Positions 52,301-61,082 of a stretch of DNA of 64,000 nt are shown here, one piece after another; positions within the stretch are counted from its first letter, which is position 1; each line of letters starts with the position of its first letter. The notes below the pieces were generated by a model. That model was not told the origin of the DNA, ran no database searches, and saw only the letters and a list, made by a program, of their open reading frames with translations. The translations under genes and the position numbers were made by a program. This stretch comes from an uncultured Bacilli bacterium (GTDB lineage Bacteria; Bacillota_I; Bacilli_A; RF39; UBA660): the NCBI GenBank assembly GCA_934176955.1, contig CAKPOS010000002.1, forward strand, positions 1 through 64,000. Direction: 5' to 3'.

Positions 52301-55300
52301 ACTATTATTTTTGCTATCTCTTTTGACACATTATAGCTTGACATTACCTCTGCTATTTCTTTTGATACTTGTTTAGATTGAGATAATTTTTCAAAAAATG
52401 AAAGGGTTGATTCCTTAACATCTTTAGATACATTGCTAATACTAGAATTAATATCTGTTATACCTGCCTTTAAGTTTGAAATACTTCCCTTTAATTTTTT
52501 AGAAACATTTGAAATTATTTTTTGAGTACGATTTTTGTTATTTAAATCATATCCTCTTAAAGTAATATCTGAAAATTTTTTATCTATTCCTCGTTCTTGT
52601 AATTTTTGACTAATACTATCTTCTATACTATTTTTTTTCGTTTGCAGCACCGAGATGTTATCTTTACTTTGAGCCTTTGCGGTAGTTGTATTGGGTGAAA
52701 CAATTTGAAAATATTGCTCTATTAAATCTGCTATTTCTTTTCCATAAACTGATACATTTTCTTCATATCCTCTTAAAGTAATATCTGAAAATTCTTTATC
52801 TATTCCTCGTTCTTGTAATTTTTGATTAATAATTTTTCTTACATCTGATGTTTCTACCTTTTCAACAGAAGTTATTTTTGCATTTTTACATTCATTAAAA
52901 TATTCGTGTAATTTTTCTAAATTAATCTCTTTTGTTTCAGTATTAACTATATTGTTTTTTGTCAAGTAATCCATTGTCATTGGAACTACTGTACCATCTT
53001 CTAATTTTATAGAAAATTTCCCTTTGTTAAAATCTTTCATATTAGTGTAGTTATTTCCTAAGTTTATAGCATTTGTTGCACTTCCTAATATTAAAGTTGA
53101 TAATACAGTTACTACTGCTGTATCAACACTTTCCTCTTTTATTCCACTAAAATCAAATGTTCCACCTGTAAGCCCATCATCGATTCTCTCAATAATATTT
53201 TGCAATTCCTCTTCAGTAACTTCACAAAATAAGTCTGCTGCGACAGTTTTCAAAGTACCAATAACTAATTCTTTACCACTAGTATAAATAGTTTCAGTAC
53301 TTGCTTCAACAAATTTTTTGGCATTACTAATTCCTGGAGTACGTCCTAAAAATTTTTCAGTTAGCACTTCAGAACTAGCGCTAATCATTGCATACATTAC
53401 TGCATCAGACATATCTTTTCCTGATTGAATTCCTTGTTGATAAGCACTACCATATGCTCCACCGAACATAATCATAGATGCTACATTTTGTCCAACAGAT
53501 GCTAAACCAGCAAACGAAAATATTGCACTAGCTGCAATAGAAGGTAACATATTTCCAACATTTAATCCTGTATTATAAGCATATTTTATTCCTGCCTTAC
53601 CAACTCCACTTTTATTTGACAATTCCTCAATATATTGTTTGTATGGTTCTTTCTCTTTCAAACTTAGATAGAATTTATAATCTTCTTCTGTAATCTGTCC
53701 ATTCTTAAGCATAATGTCTAATCCTGTAGGATGATCTAATGTTTTTAAATATTCTGCTATTGTAGTATCAAGTGGATTATCCTTGTCATTTACCAATTCT
53801 TGAATATCGTTTTCATCTAATTCAGTGAACATTGAAGATAATTCTAAAATTTGTAAAAAATACTGAGAGGCATATTGTTGCACCGTTGTAGTTGTATCTC
53901 CTGTAAATGTTATAAATAAATTATTAAATGCCCCTTCCATTCCATCTTTAGTAGATATTCCAAATGACGAAAGAACTTCTTCAACAGTTGTCTTTTTTGA
54001 TATTATTTTTTCCAGTTCTTCTTTTGCTCTGATTTCTCCATAATATTTATTCGCATCATCTTCTAAAGCATATATATAGTTTAGCGCTCTTTCTGAACCT
54101 TCACCTTTTTTCTTTAATAGATACAAATAATCATTTACTTGGTCATCACTCATATAAGAATATACTCTTAGCACTTTATTAAATTCTGACTGAATATCAG
54201 TTGCGTTTCCAAAACACTTATTTATAAAAGCTTCTCTTGATTTTGTTTTTTCATCACCTAAAACAGCTTTAACAAATTCATCATCCTGATAAAGGGTTTC
54301 AATTATTTCAATACAATTACTCTCGGTTATATTGTAATCAGCAAATTCTGGATCATTTTGGAGATATACATTTCCTCGTGATAAAATTGCACTTTTTAAC
54401 TCTTCTAATGGAAATTCTGTTAATTTACTACTTCCTTCTGGTGTTGATAAATCTAGTTTCTCTACTTGTATTGTTCCTTCTAATTTTATAAGTTCTTTAT
54501 AATCTTTACTATCTCTTAAATCAATTAAATAATTATATAAGCTCTTATTGTATTGCTGTTGTAAATTGTATCGTTGTTGTTTTAATTCAGATAATTTTTT
54601 TTTGTTTTCTGTTAATTTTTTGTTTATTTCAGATTCTTGCTTGTACAAAACCTCAGCATAATATTTAAAATCTCCATTTGAATATTTTGACAATTCTTTA
54701 TTTAATTCTTTGTTTTCTTTTTCTATTTTTTCGATTTGTGAATTTACTTTTGCTATTTCGGAATAAGACATTGCTGAAATACCATTTCCTTTTTCAAATT
54801 CGCTATACAATTCTTCTTGTTCTTTTTTCGAAACATTTAAATAATTTACATAATCACTAAATACTTCCTTGTCATTTTGGAGTAGTATAATTTGTTCTTC
54901 TAAAACAGAATTATATAAACCACTGAATTTCTGTACTTCTTCTTCTGATAAATCAGAAGAGGAGGTATCAGAAAGGAATTTTCCAAACGAAACTATTATT
55001 TCAAAACTTGTTGCGTTTTCTTCTAGCTGTATTTCATGTTGTGATAAAACATTTTTCATTACTTGTACATAATAATCATACAACTCTTTTTCATCCATAT
55101 CTAATTCTGATGTCTCTACATTAGTATCTGGTATTTTATACTGCTTTACTTCAATATTTTTTTGTTCATTTTCATTCAAACTAAATTTTTCACCACTATT
55201 TAGACTACTGTTAACTCCAGATTGAGATGATTTATTATTAATACCAGATTGAGATGATTTGTTATTAACACCAGATTGAGATGATTTGTTATTAACACCA

Positions 55301-55860
55301 GATTGAGATGATTTGTTATTAATACCAGATTGAGATGATTGGCTATTGATACCAGATAAGTCTGATTTCCCATTGGATAGGGACGAACTGTTATTAATTG
55401 ATGATGTATTGCCATTGGAAATATCATTATTAGCGCTATTATTTTGAATTGTATTACTATTAGAGTCTCTAATATCATTTTGAAAAATCTTAATCTGTTG
55501 TCCCTCTTTTATGTGACCATTCTTATCTATATTATTATTTTTTATCAATTCTTCTACAGTAGTATTATTCTCTTGCGCTATTTTACTTAATGAATCACCA
55601 GATTTCACTTCATATATTTTAAAACTATTATCTATTATATTTGACTGAGAATCTGAATCTAAATTTAAATCCAAACTTTCAATCTCTGAATTATCGTTCA
55701 TTACTTTAGAATATTGATAAGAAGAAGTATCATTTTTCCAATTTTTTTGACTAAGTAATTCTTTTTGATAATTATTACTTATAGATTCGTTACTAGTTAA
55801 CTTTTTTCCTTCTTTAAAAGATAAATCAACGTTAACCTTTGAATTAGGGGTCGATATCAT
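49318..55860 (-). CDS. Giant T7SS-associated protein: LysM, repeats and two cysteine-protease-fold domains
   Basis: A 2180-residue protein. Order of parts: LysM (82-126); 9-residue Ser/Gln/Asn repeats (169-218); long helical, Glu/Lys-rich region (about 240-750); a Gly/Ala-rich hydrophobic module (about 750-940); two copies of QERGIDKxFSDITLRGY (about 1015 and 1090); 13-residue repeats; a transglutaminase-like domain (about 1275-1425) with C1343 in VICKGWSQ, H1375 in GDHRWVEI and D1390 in SADATNP; more 13-residue repeats (about 1617-1757); and a C-terminal papain/C39-like domain with C1954 (GVCSYAAVAN), H2136 (GDGHAVCVTG) and VVSSWGK where papains have NSWG. It has no Sec signal. Encoded right behind two WXG-like proteins, it is probably a T7SS substrate and polymorphic toxin. 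Confidence 0.72.
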   Translation of the reverse strand: MISTPNSKVNVDLSFKEGKKLTSNESISNNYQKELLSQKNWKNDTSSYQYSKVMNDNSEIESLDLNLDSDSQSNIIDNSFKIYEVKSGDSLSKIAQENNTTVEELIKNNNIDKNGHIKEGQQIKIFQNDIRDSNSNTIQNNSANNDISNGNTSSINNSSSLSNGKSDLSGINSQSSQSGINNKSSQSGVNNKSSQSGVNNKSSQSGINNKSSQSGVNSSLNSGEKFSLNENEQKNIEVKQYKIPDTNVETSELDMDEKELYDYYVQVMKNVLSQHEIQLEENATSFEIIVSFGKFLSDTSSSDLSEEEVQKFSGLYNSVLEEQIILLQNDKEVFSDYVNYLNVSKKEQEELYSEFEKGNGISAMSYSEIAKVNSQIEKIEKENKELNKELSKYSNGDFKYYAEVLYKQESEINKKLTENKKKLSELKQQRYNLQQQYNKSLYNYLIDLRDSKDYKELIKLEGTIQVEKLDLSTPEGSSKLTEFPLEELKSAILSRGNVYLQNDPEFADYNITESNCIEIIETLYQDDEFVKAVLGDEKTKSREAFINKCFGNATDIQSEFNKVLRVYSYMSDDQVNDYLYLLKKKGEGSERALNYIYALEDDANKYYGEIRAKEELEKIISKKTTVEEVLSSFGISTKDGMEGAFNNLFITFTGDTTTTVQQYASQYFLQILELSSMFTELDENDIQELVNDKDNPLDTTIAEYLKTLDHPTGLDIMLKNGQITEEDYKFYLSLKEKEPYKQYIEELSNKSGVGKAGIKYAYNTGLNVGNMLPSIAASAIFSFAGLASVGQNVASMIMFGGAYGSAYQQGIQSGKDMSDAVMYAMISASSEVLTEKFLGRTPGISNAKKFVEASTETIYTSGKELVIGTLKTVAADLFCEVTEEELQNIIERIDDGLTGGTFDFSGIKEESVDTAVVTVLSTLILGSATNAINLGNNYTNMKDFNKGKFSIKLEDGTVVPMTMDYLTKNNIVNTETKEINLEKLHEYFNECKNAKITSVEKVETSDVRKIINQKLQERGIDKEFSDITLRGYEENVSVYGKEIADLIEQYFQIVSPNTTTAKAQSKDNISVLQTKKNSIEDSISQKLQERGIDKKFSDITLRGYDLNNKNRTQKIISNVSKKLKGSISNLKAGITDINSSISNVSKDVKESTLSFFEKLSQSKQVSKEIAEVMSSYNVSKEIAKIIVDEVAAGHGITTEIAQQMNKNNVSFEVAEIMVNYKLSKEVAKIIVDEVAAGHEITINGEKIKFSTKKEQSKNDTIIEQKSELGIKSIKKEILTSLPTGLSAIEKARYLYIELNKRLNYDLEYQDFYYSNNEIDKIKAQEIYNKNLSFDNLVSDRVICKGWSQLYMELLLSAGFNKEDIRLMGKEKNGDHRWVEIKIGDEIISADATNPIAGATDLGNSKFGNALYGFILIPKEMSGKGPIKIYESNPSNYKNYCEKNFINTDKNIGYSDGNGYYSELLQKAQSLFGNQTVNNDVDQQFNAIKTMKINKEVDGVELYSYLKNKMGLNKYTEISVRLDDRKFEGVYFPCCIVSNSRTGETIEYIKGIGFTNTLENQSTSQNNKIQINLKDLIKNKIKEYSNSTLINSFSNVVKTDIIDKATDLVLEKGYEISFAYNVAEIMVNNNVSSEIAEIMLNYNVSSEIAEIMINDKVSKEVAKIIVDEVAAGHGITLEIAKQMNENKVSFEVAEIMVNYKVSKEVAGIMVNYKVSKEVAEIMANYKVSKEVAEIMANYKVSKEVAQIMLYNNVSIEVAKEVVKLTDYLNSNPFINLKTVANSSYFKSLGLTYNYSLPQVIKNVLKLQFTNEYESFFLNNYSANYGADQDISAKYARLIVKNLDWLTNKKDFLNYLINQCNCNKQTAKELLNYIKKSYNKTKSVTLNASFGSRCLEYVFDKCIKENRFDVIDIFDKSFILDKRNEFNRLISKLNKSGMNTLDAIRTLCAINTTGVCSYAAVANSILNAYRENPKAFERDFGYPMYIEIDGKKELNSSELILDMYTYLNSNKYDSYDKNEFIFDNNGKNMFTYDSNGKIQVNNLRTKSQVYLSTNWQQNDNAINSFLESKNVHLKLNSNFAFNSKGQSGFVETIFKYLSANQNNSVNLGIFKSEIPIRLMENEYKVYVTTDNWKEGDGHAVCVTGIIEDYIVVSSWGKRLLIPISDLINNNFTIAFNQLEGIK
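50580..51005 (-). repeat. Second array of 13-residue (39-bp) repeats
   Basis: About eleven copies of a unit VSKEVAEIMxNYK inside the giant gene. Two neighbouring copies near 50640-50720 are almost identical in DNA, indicating recent expansion. One copy carries the insertion DEVAAGHG, which also occurs in the first array. Confidence 0.85.
52130..52370 (-). repeat. First array of 13-residue repeats
   Basis: About five copies related to the second array (VSKEIAEVMSSYN, VSFEVAEIMVNYK and variants), two followed by IIVDEVAAGH. It lies just before the transglutaminase-like domain, so the two arrays bracket that domain. Confidence 0.8.
55207..55356 (-). repeat. 27-bp tandem repeats encoding SG(I/V)NNKSSQ
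   Basis: Five and a half copies of a 9-codon unit directly after the LysM domain. Adjacent copies are identical or differ by one base, so the copy number is likely to vary between strains. Confidence 0.85.
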
Positions 55861-55885
55861 ATATTATTTCCTCACTCTTTCTATT

Positions 55886-56677
55886 CTAATAAAAATTATT
55901 TAATATACGAATTCCCTCACTACTAGCATTTATGTAATTGTTGCATTGATCCAAAAGTATTGTTTCACAAATATTATAATAATTACAAATTTTTTTAGAC
56001 TCACTAACAAAAAAATTATTAAAAAATTCAATTTTTTTTGAATTAGAAGAATCATATATAGCCTTCATTTGCTCTAAAAGTAGAGGTATCTCACTTGATA
56101 AATAGTCAATTTCTTTTCTAAAAACAGTAATTTTATTTCCAATGATTATAACTTCATTTACTTCCATTACATTTTTATCTACATTTAATTTTTTAAATTT
56201 ATGACTAAACAAATCACTTTTTACCTCGCGAATATCAATTTTATTTAATGAATTATTAATATTCATTTCAATAATATCAATTTTATTACATTTTTTAGTG
56301 AAAGAATTTTTAAATTCATCTAATTTATAGACAACCTGGTTATCGTAATCATCAAACATTTTTTTTATTTCAAAAATAGCATTATAAATTTGAGTAACGT
56401 TATCCTTCTTATACATTATAAAATTTCCAATCGATATATATTGATTGTAAATATAATTAAAGATGCGAAAATATTGCCTTAAAAAACAGATAAATAATTT
56501 AGTTTCCTTTTCTAATTCAAAAACATTTTCAAAAAAAGAAGTTGAATTTGAGTCTTTCCAATATAAATTAAGAATATTTAATTGGTTAAATAGATTTAAT
56601 GTATTCTCTTCATAATCACTAAATTTTTTTTTTAAAGTAATAAGCATACTATTTACCTTGTTTAATTCAATTTGCAT
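55886..56677 (-). CDS. Helical WXG100-like protein of the T7SS locus
   Basis: A 263-residue all-helical protein. Its N-terminal 90 residues have a WXG-like hairpin, with the turn at NLYWKDSNSTSFF followed by a long amphipathic helix (ENVFELEKETKLF). The rest is rich in Ile, Asn, Lys and Phe with no other motif. It precedes the giant gene by 25 bases and follows the 213-residue WXG protein. In LXG-type T7SS loci such small helical proteins bind the effector's N-terminus and guide it to EssC; that is the most likely role here. ATG 56677 follows AAAGGTGA. Confidence 0.6.
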   Translation of the reverse strand: MQIELNKVNSMLITLKKKFSDYEENTLNLFNQLNILNLYWKDSNSTSFFENVFELEKETKLFICFLRQYFRIFNYIYNQYISIGNFIMYKKDNVTQIYNAIFEIKKMFDDYDNQVVYKLDEFKNSFTKKCNKIDIIEMNINNSLNKIDIREVKSDLFSHKFKKLNVDKNVMEVNEVIIIGNKITVFRKEIDYLSSEIPLLLEQMKAIYDSSNSKKIEFFNNFFVSESKKICNYYNICETILLDQCNNYINASSEGIRILNNFY

Positions 56678-56755
56678 ATATATTCACCTTTTCTAAATAT
56701 CTAAATTTCTTTAGATATTTAGAAAAAATGCTTATATCTAAACATTTTTTCACTT

Positions 56756-57397
56756 CTAACCATTGATTTGGAAATTTGAAGTATTTTGTTGTGATGCTTT
56801 TTGTGCTGATGCAAGAACATTATCTCCCATTGACTTAAGATTTTGATATACATCATCCATATAAGATACCATATTATTTTCAATAGTATTAATTGTAGAA
56901 ATTAATTCTTGAGTTTCTTGACTATTTAAAAATCCTGAATTATTGGCTGCATTTCTCACACTGGTTATAGCTGTTCTAGCATGATTTTCTACTTGTAGTA
57001 CCTTACTCCATAATGAAGGAAATAATCCATCATCTAATCCAGCTTTGCCTCCTTTTTGACTTTGAACAGCACTAACATCAAGTTTTCCAGTTGGTAAATT
57101 TGCTGTTTTTGGTGAATAAGAATTTCCAGTCCAAGAAGCATGATTTGAAGCATTAGTATTAATTGCTGATATTAATGAATCAATAGTATTTCTCATTGAC
57201 TCTAAGTAATTATCTATTGTATTTTTATATTTCAACATATACTTCACTGCATCCTCTGTATACCACGCATCCGCTACTGCACTTATAAAATTCGATTGAT
57301 TTTCATCAATTAATGCAGTTTTAAAATCAGAAAATCCATTTGAAATACCCGATATTGACGCCCAAACTTTTGCACTATCAAATCCGATTTCTGCCAT
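56756..57397 (-). CDS. Long WXG100-like secreted protein
   Basis: A 213-residue protein, twice the length of a typical EsxA. The first 90 residues fit a WXG100 hairpin: long helix, turn at DAWYTEDAVKYM (Trp-Tyr-Thr in place of Trp-x-Gly) and second helix. After a Gly/Ser/Pro linker (SWTGNSYSPKTANLPTGK) comes a second helical pair (about 130-200). It would be secreted through EssC or act as partner for the downstream products. ATG 57397 follows AAGGAGGAAG. Confidence 0.7.
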   Translation of the reverse strand: MAEIGFDSAKVWASISGISNGFSDFKTALIDENQSNFISAVADAWYTEDAVKYMLKYKNTIDNYLESMRNTIDSLISAINTNASNHASWTGNSYSPKTANLPTGKLDVSAVQSQKGGKAGLDDGLFPSLWSKVLQVENHARTAITSVRNAANNSGFLNSQETQELISTINTIENNMVSYMDDVYQNLKSMGDNVLASAQKASQQNTSNFQING

Positions 57398-57444
57398 TTT
57401 CTCTTCCTCCTTCTCTTATAAGGACTCTATCCTTATGGATCTAT

Positions 57445-57474
57445 ATTATCATTAAATTAAATTAAATTAAACAA
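57445..57474 (-). promoter_or_regulatory. Putative promoter with a 5-base repeat tract as spacer
   Basis: Minus-strand TTGTTT (57469-57474), 18-base spacer, GATAAT (57445-57450). Almost the whole spacer is four copies of ATTAA (57451-57470 on the + strand). It precedes the WXG-giant protein cluster. Confidence 0.45.
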
Positions 57475-57714
57475 AATTAACTAATAGCATATTGTTAATT
57501 TTAGTTCGTGAAGTGAAAAGTTAAATTCCGCTATTAAATGTTAAAAGATGGAACTTCATAACACAAATTTTTCTAATAGAAGTTAATTCTACAATATCTT
57601 ATAATAATTAACTTAACGATGTTTTTTTGTTTCGTAAAGGAATTTGAGTATTATGAAGAATAAACATTATCTAAAAATCATATTATTTTTTATACCATGT
57701 TATTCGTGAGCTTT

Positions 57715-58380
57715 TTTTGACTGCATTTATAGACACAAAAGTTCACATAAAAGGAAAAGAACAAAATGTAATCAAAAACTATTGTTAATATTATAAAAAA
57801 CGGTCATATGAAAAACTAGACAAATCACCTTATGTTTGCAATAGATTTACAAAAAAACTATGCGCAGTAAGTAAAAAAATTTATGACGTAGGATGTATTT
57901 CCAAAGAATATAAGGGTGCTAATATAATCAAAATGATTCTGTTGGGGAATTAAGGTTGAAAAAGCATCACTTACATTACAGTTTGTAAATTGTTCATTCA
58001 TATTAGCTTTAATACTTACTGACAATGGTTCTGAATTTTCTAATCCAAACAAAATTGAATTTAATATGAATAGTGAAGATTGGTGAACAAAAATATTTTA
58101 CTATGAACTTGGAAAGACCGGATCAAAAAAGTTATTGTGAAGTAAAGTATGAGATGATTAGAAAAATATTCTCTAAGTGTAAAACATTTTATAATCCTAC
58201 TAGGAGATGTAAATAAAATTATGTCTCATATTAATTCTTATCAAAGAAAAAATTAAATAATTGTTTATTATTACAACTATTTAATTTATTACATGGCTAT
58301 GATACATCAAAAAAAATTTAGACTTATTGAAACAAAACTAAATGAAATCAATTTTTCACCAATCTATTAAGAAAAAAATT
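57715..58380 (+). pseudogene. Decayed IS30-family transposase
   Basis: Fragments in shifting + frames read as an IS30-type DDE transposase. SPYVCNRFTKKLCAVSKKIY (about 57820-57885) is the zinc-like region, and ILTDNGSEFSNPNKIEF (about 58010-58065) carries the catalytic Asp. ERPDQKSYCEVKYEMIRKIF (about 58110-58175) gives the E segment, and GDVNKIMSHINSYQRKN (about 58205-58255) and LFNLLHGYDT follow. Several frameshifts and stops break it and the N-terminal part is missing. No clear inverted repeats were found. Between 57480 and 57715 I see no gene. Confidence 0.8.
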
Positions 58381-58385
58381 TGAAT

Positions 58386-58643
58386 CTATTTTATATTATA
58401 TCTTTGTTTGGGCACAACTCTTTGGTATTCTTCAAAAGAGGTTAGTTCTTCGTAAAAATCAAAAATTTCTTCACTTGGATAACCCAAAAACTTTAATATA
58501 CCTATTGCCGTATCCTTAGTCATAAGGAAGAAACAATCATCTCGTTCTAAAATTTTTTCTGCTAAAGCATATTTCTCGTAATCCTCATGACTTTTTAATT
58601 TTTCTTTTTTATCTTTCAATAATTTTTTTAGTATAATATTCAT
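58386..58643 (-). CDS. Small hypothetical protein in the T7SS locus
   Basis: An 85-residue charged, helical protein that I do not recognise (MNIILKKLLKDKKEKLKSHEDYEKYA..., then DTAIGILKFLGYPSEEIFDFYEEL). An AAAGGAGG lies about 12 bases before ATG 58643, a long spacing. It sits between two insertion sequence remnants and may be a T7SS accessory gene cut off from its operon, or cargo. No function assigned. Confidence 0.5.
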   Translation of the reverse strand: MNIILKKLLKDKKEKLKSHEDYEKYALAEKILERDDCFFLMTKDTAIGILKFLGYPSEEIFDFYEELTSFEEYQRVVPKQRYNIK

Positions 58644-58733
58644 TTAATATACTGGCCTCCTTTTTATCAAAAGTATAACATCATATTTATTATTATACAA
58701 TTAAAATATATATTATGATAGTGTAAAATTGTT

Positions 58734-60389
58734 TTGACTGTACAAAAAAAGAGAACTTCGTGTTAAAATTACTATAAGCCAAAAAATAGTAAAGGAAGTT
58801 CTCATATGTATATATTACCATATTTTTTAGAAAAAGAAGGAAAAAATTTATTAAAAATTAGACTTAGCAAAATAATCTCAAATATTACTGATGCTTTTAT
58901 AGAAAATTTATTTATAATTAACTCTGATAAAAAACATCAAAATATTATGATTAATCTTGAAGAAAAAGTTAAAGAATCTGTCCTTGACATTCTAAAAGAA
59001 ACGATTAAAATATTTGATAATTTATTTCTTAATTGTGACGCTAGAAAAAAACAATTCAATGTTTGCGATACTTGTCACCGAAGTATTTTCACCATTTTTG
59101 GTCTTTTAGAATTTGATAGAATTTATTATTATGACAAATCTGATAGGACCAAACATTTTTATTTTATTGATACATTATTTAAATTACCACAGTATGATAG
59201 ATACGACTGTTTAATAAAAGGAATTTCTATTGATAATGCTATTTCTACTAATCAAAATAAAGGAGCCGAATTAACTAATAATATAGTTAATTCTCTTAAA
59301 TCTATTATTAATAATACTAGAAAATGTAATATTTCTAGACAAGATATTTATAATTGGATTAGCAATTGGAATTTACCTGATATTGAATATCAGCCAATTG
59401 AAAGTGACTCCGATACTTTATCATGGTTGATGAAAAATATATTCATGAACAAATTAAAGCAATAATTGTTAAAGATAGTGAAAAAATTGAAACTAAAAAT
59501 AATTGTAACATTAAGATGAACATAATTAATTTTTTAAATTTTCTTAATAATCCTAATCAGATTTCTTTGCTATTACTTGCTCCAAAAACTAAAACTAGGA
59601 ATTTTATTATGAGTAAAGCATTTATAACTTTTACTGGTATTGAACAACATCATAAAAGAAGGAAACTTCTAAATAAAACTACCTTTCTAACTACCACTTC
59701 TAATCCTTGGACTGAATTTATGGACTTTATATGCAAAATATATGATTTTTCAAAATATAAAAACATCAAAGTATTAAGTGATGCAGGTACTTGGATTGTT
59801 AATAGAATTTCTAATTTAAAACTATATCCCGAAAATGAAATAATGCATTGTCTATGTGAATTTCATGTAAAACAAAAAATTAATAGGATTACTAAAGATA
59901 AAAATCAAGTCAGATTATTAATTGATTATATAAATAATAATAATAACAAAAAAGAATTTGTCTCATTAATTCTAGATATAATGAAAGGCAAAGATGAAAA
60001 AAGGAAAAGAACAATCGAAGGATATAAAAACTATCTTATAAAATACTGGAAGGCATTCAAAAATATGTTGAATAGTAAAGTTCGTTCTTCTATGGAATCA
60101 CATATCTCACATAATGTAGCAAAATATTTTTCATATGAGCCAAAGGCTTATTCCAAAAGGAAAATTCAAAAACTAATAAAATTACAAGAGTATAAATCAA
60201 ATGGAATAAATATATTAGGATTATATTTGAAATCTTACAAAAATCATGAAAAAGTAACATTGAAAAAAGAAGAATTAAATTTCGATATATTTAACTCCTC
60301 TTCTTCCAATGTACCAATGTTATATTCTGAAGATAACTTTACAAGACTAGCCCTAAGGGGACTAGCTTGCTAATACTCAATCCAGTCAA
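58734..60389 (+). mobile_element. ISLre2-family insertion sequence
   Basis: The transposase (two frames) is bounded by short terminal inverted repeats TTGACTG (58734-58740) and CAGTCAA (60383-60389). About 65 bases separate the left end from the start codon. The element is inserted in the opposite direction to the T7SS genes, between the 46- and 85-residue ORFs. Confidence 0.7.
58806..60373 (+). pseudogene. ISLre2/UPF0236 transposase, frameshifted
   Basis: An N-terminal part (58806 to about 59420) and a C-terminal part (about 59423-60373) together give the usual ISLre2 transposase of roughly 520 residues. The N-terminal part has FNVCDTCHRSIFTIFGLLEFDRIYYYD and the C-terminal part has MVDEKYIHEQ, FTGIEQHHKRRKL, LSDAGTWI and HCLCEFHVKQKI. 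The reading frame changes at DTL/MVDEKY near 59420. No slippery heptamer lies in the right register there, so this looks like an inactivating small indel rather than programmed frameshifting. Confidence 0.82.
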
Positions 60390-60648
60390 TAAAATTTTAC
60401 GATATCATATATTTATTATTTTTAAAAATACTGATGCTGTTGAAATACTTTTTTGGATATATTTATGGATAGAAATTCAGCATAAAATCAAAAACTGAAA
60501 TCGCATGTTCAGAAAAAACTTTACAGTTTAATAAAATTTTAGTTCTATTGATAAAAAACATCATCAACTAATTATCTAACATTAGAATAGCATAAAATTA
60601 TATTAAGTTTTTCTAAATTCAAAAAATTTATTCACTATTGAGTAAAAT

Positions 60649-60789
60649 CTAATAATTACTTAAAATTTTTTTTAATTCATCTAATTTTTTTTCATTAAAT
60701 CCTTCTTTATTAATAACTAATGTATTATTCAAACTAGATTTTAGTTTTTCTATATAATCAATTAAAATCTCTGTATTAATTTCTTTCAT
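60649..60789 (-). CDS. 46-residue ORF behind esaB
   Basis: A small reading frame of 46 codons starting MKEINTEILIDYIEKLKSSL and ending KKILSNY. AAAGGATG lies 9 bases before ATG 60789, and it follows the esaB stop by 23 bases on the same strand. The product is a charged helical peptide with no signal sequence. It could be a minor T7SS component or a truncated gene; the operon beyond it was interrupted by ISLre2. The gap 60390-60648 shows no gene. Confidence 0.55.
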   Translation of the reverse strand: MKEINTEILIDYIEKLKSSLNNTLVINKEGFNEKKLDELKKILSNY

Positions 60790-60812
60790 AATTAAGCATC
60801 CTTTCTATAAGA

Positions 60813-61082
60813 TTACACAAATTTTTTATTAATTAATATTAATTCAGTACCATTTCTAATATCCGTATTTATTACTATTTCATTACTTTTGTAAACTCTT
60901 CCATTTAGCTTATTAACTAAAAAATAATCATCATTAAATAAATCAGGCATATTGTTTAAATCGGAAATCGATTTTACAGTTAATTTTTTTATTTTCCATA
61001 TTAATTCATTCACAGGAATAAAAATATCATAAGAAATTCCTAATTCTAAAGAATAAAATTTTACAAGTACTTTATTTTCCAT
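60813..61082 (-). CDS. esaB: EsaB/YukD-like ubiquitin-fold protein of the T7SS
   Basis: An 89-residue protein with the ubiquitin-like beta-grasp outline (VLVKFYSLELGISYDIFIPVNELIWKIKKL..., ending TDIRNGTELILINKKFV). EsaB/YukD is a cytosolic regulator or accessory of T7SSb. Start ATG 61082 follows AGGAGG; the open frame upstream lies within essC. It overlaps essC by 11 bases. Somewhat longer than the usual 80 residues. Confidence 0.8.
   Translation of the reverse strand: MENKVLVKFYSLELGISYDIFIPVNELIWKIKKLTVKSISDLNNMPDLFNDDYFLVNKLNGRVYKSNEIVINTDIRNGTELILINKKFV

Noticed and set aside
55207..55356. Regular 27-base repeats that might be taken for a CRISPR array
   Set aside because: The units are contiguous without spacers and keep a long reading frame encoding SG(I/V)NNKSSQ; they are coding tandem repeats.
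57858..58052. A 64-codon minus-strand open frame
   Set aside because: It lies opposite the decayed IS30 transposase, whose + strand reading gives clear family motifs.
59400..59470. Programmed -1 frameshift in the ISLre2 transposase
   Set aside because: The overlap has no X-XXY-YYZ slippery heptamer in the correct register, and the family is normally a single frame; a small indel is simpler.
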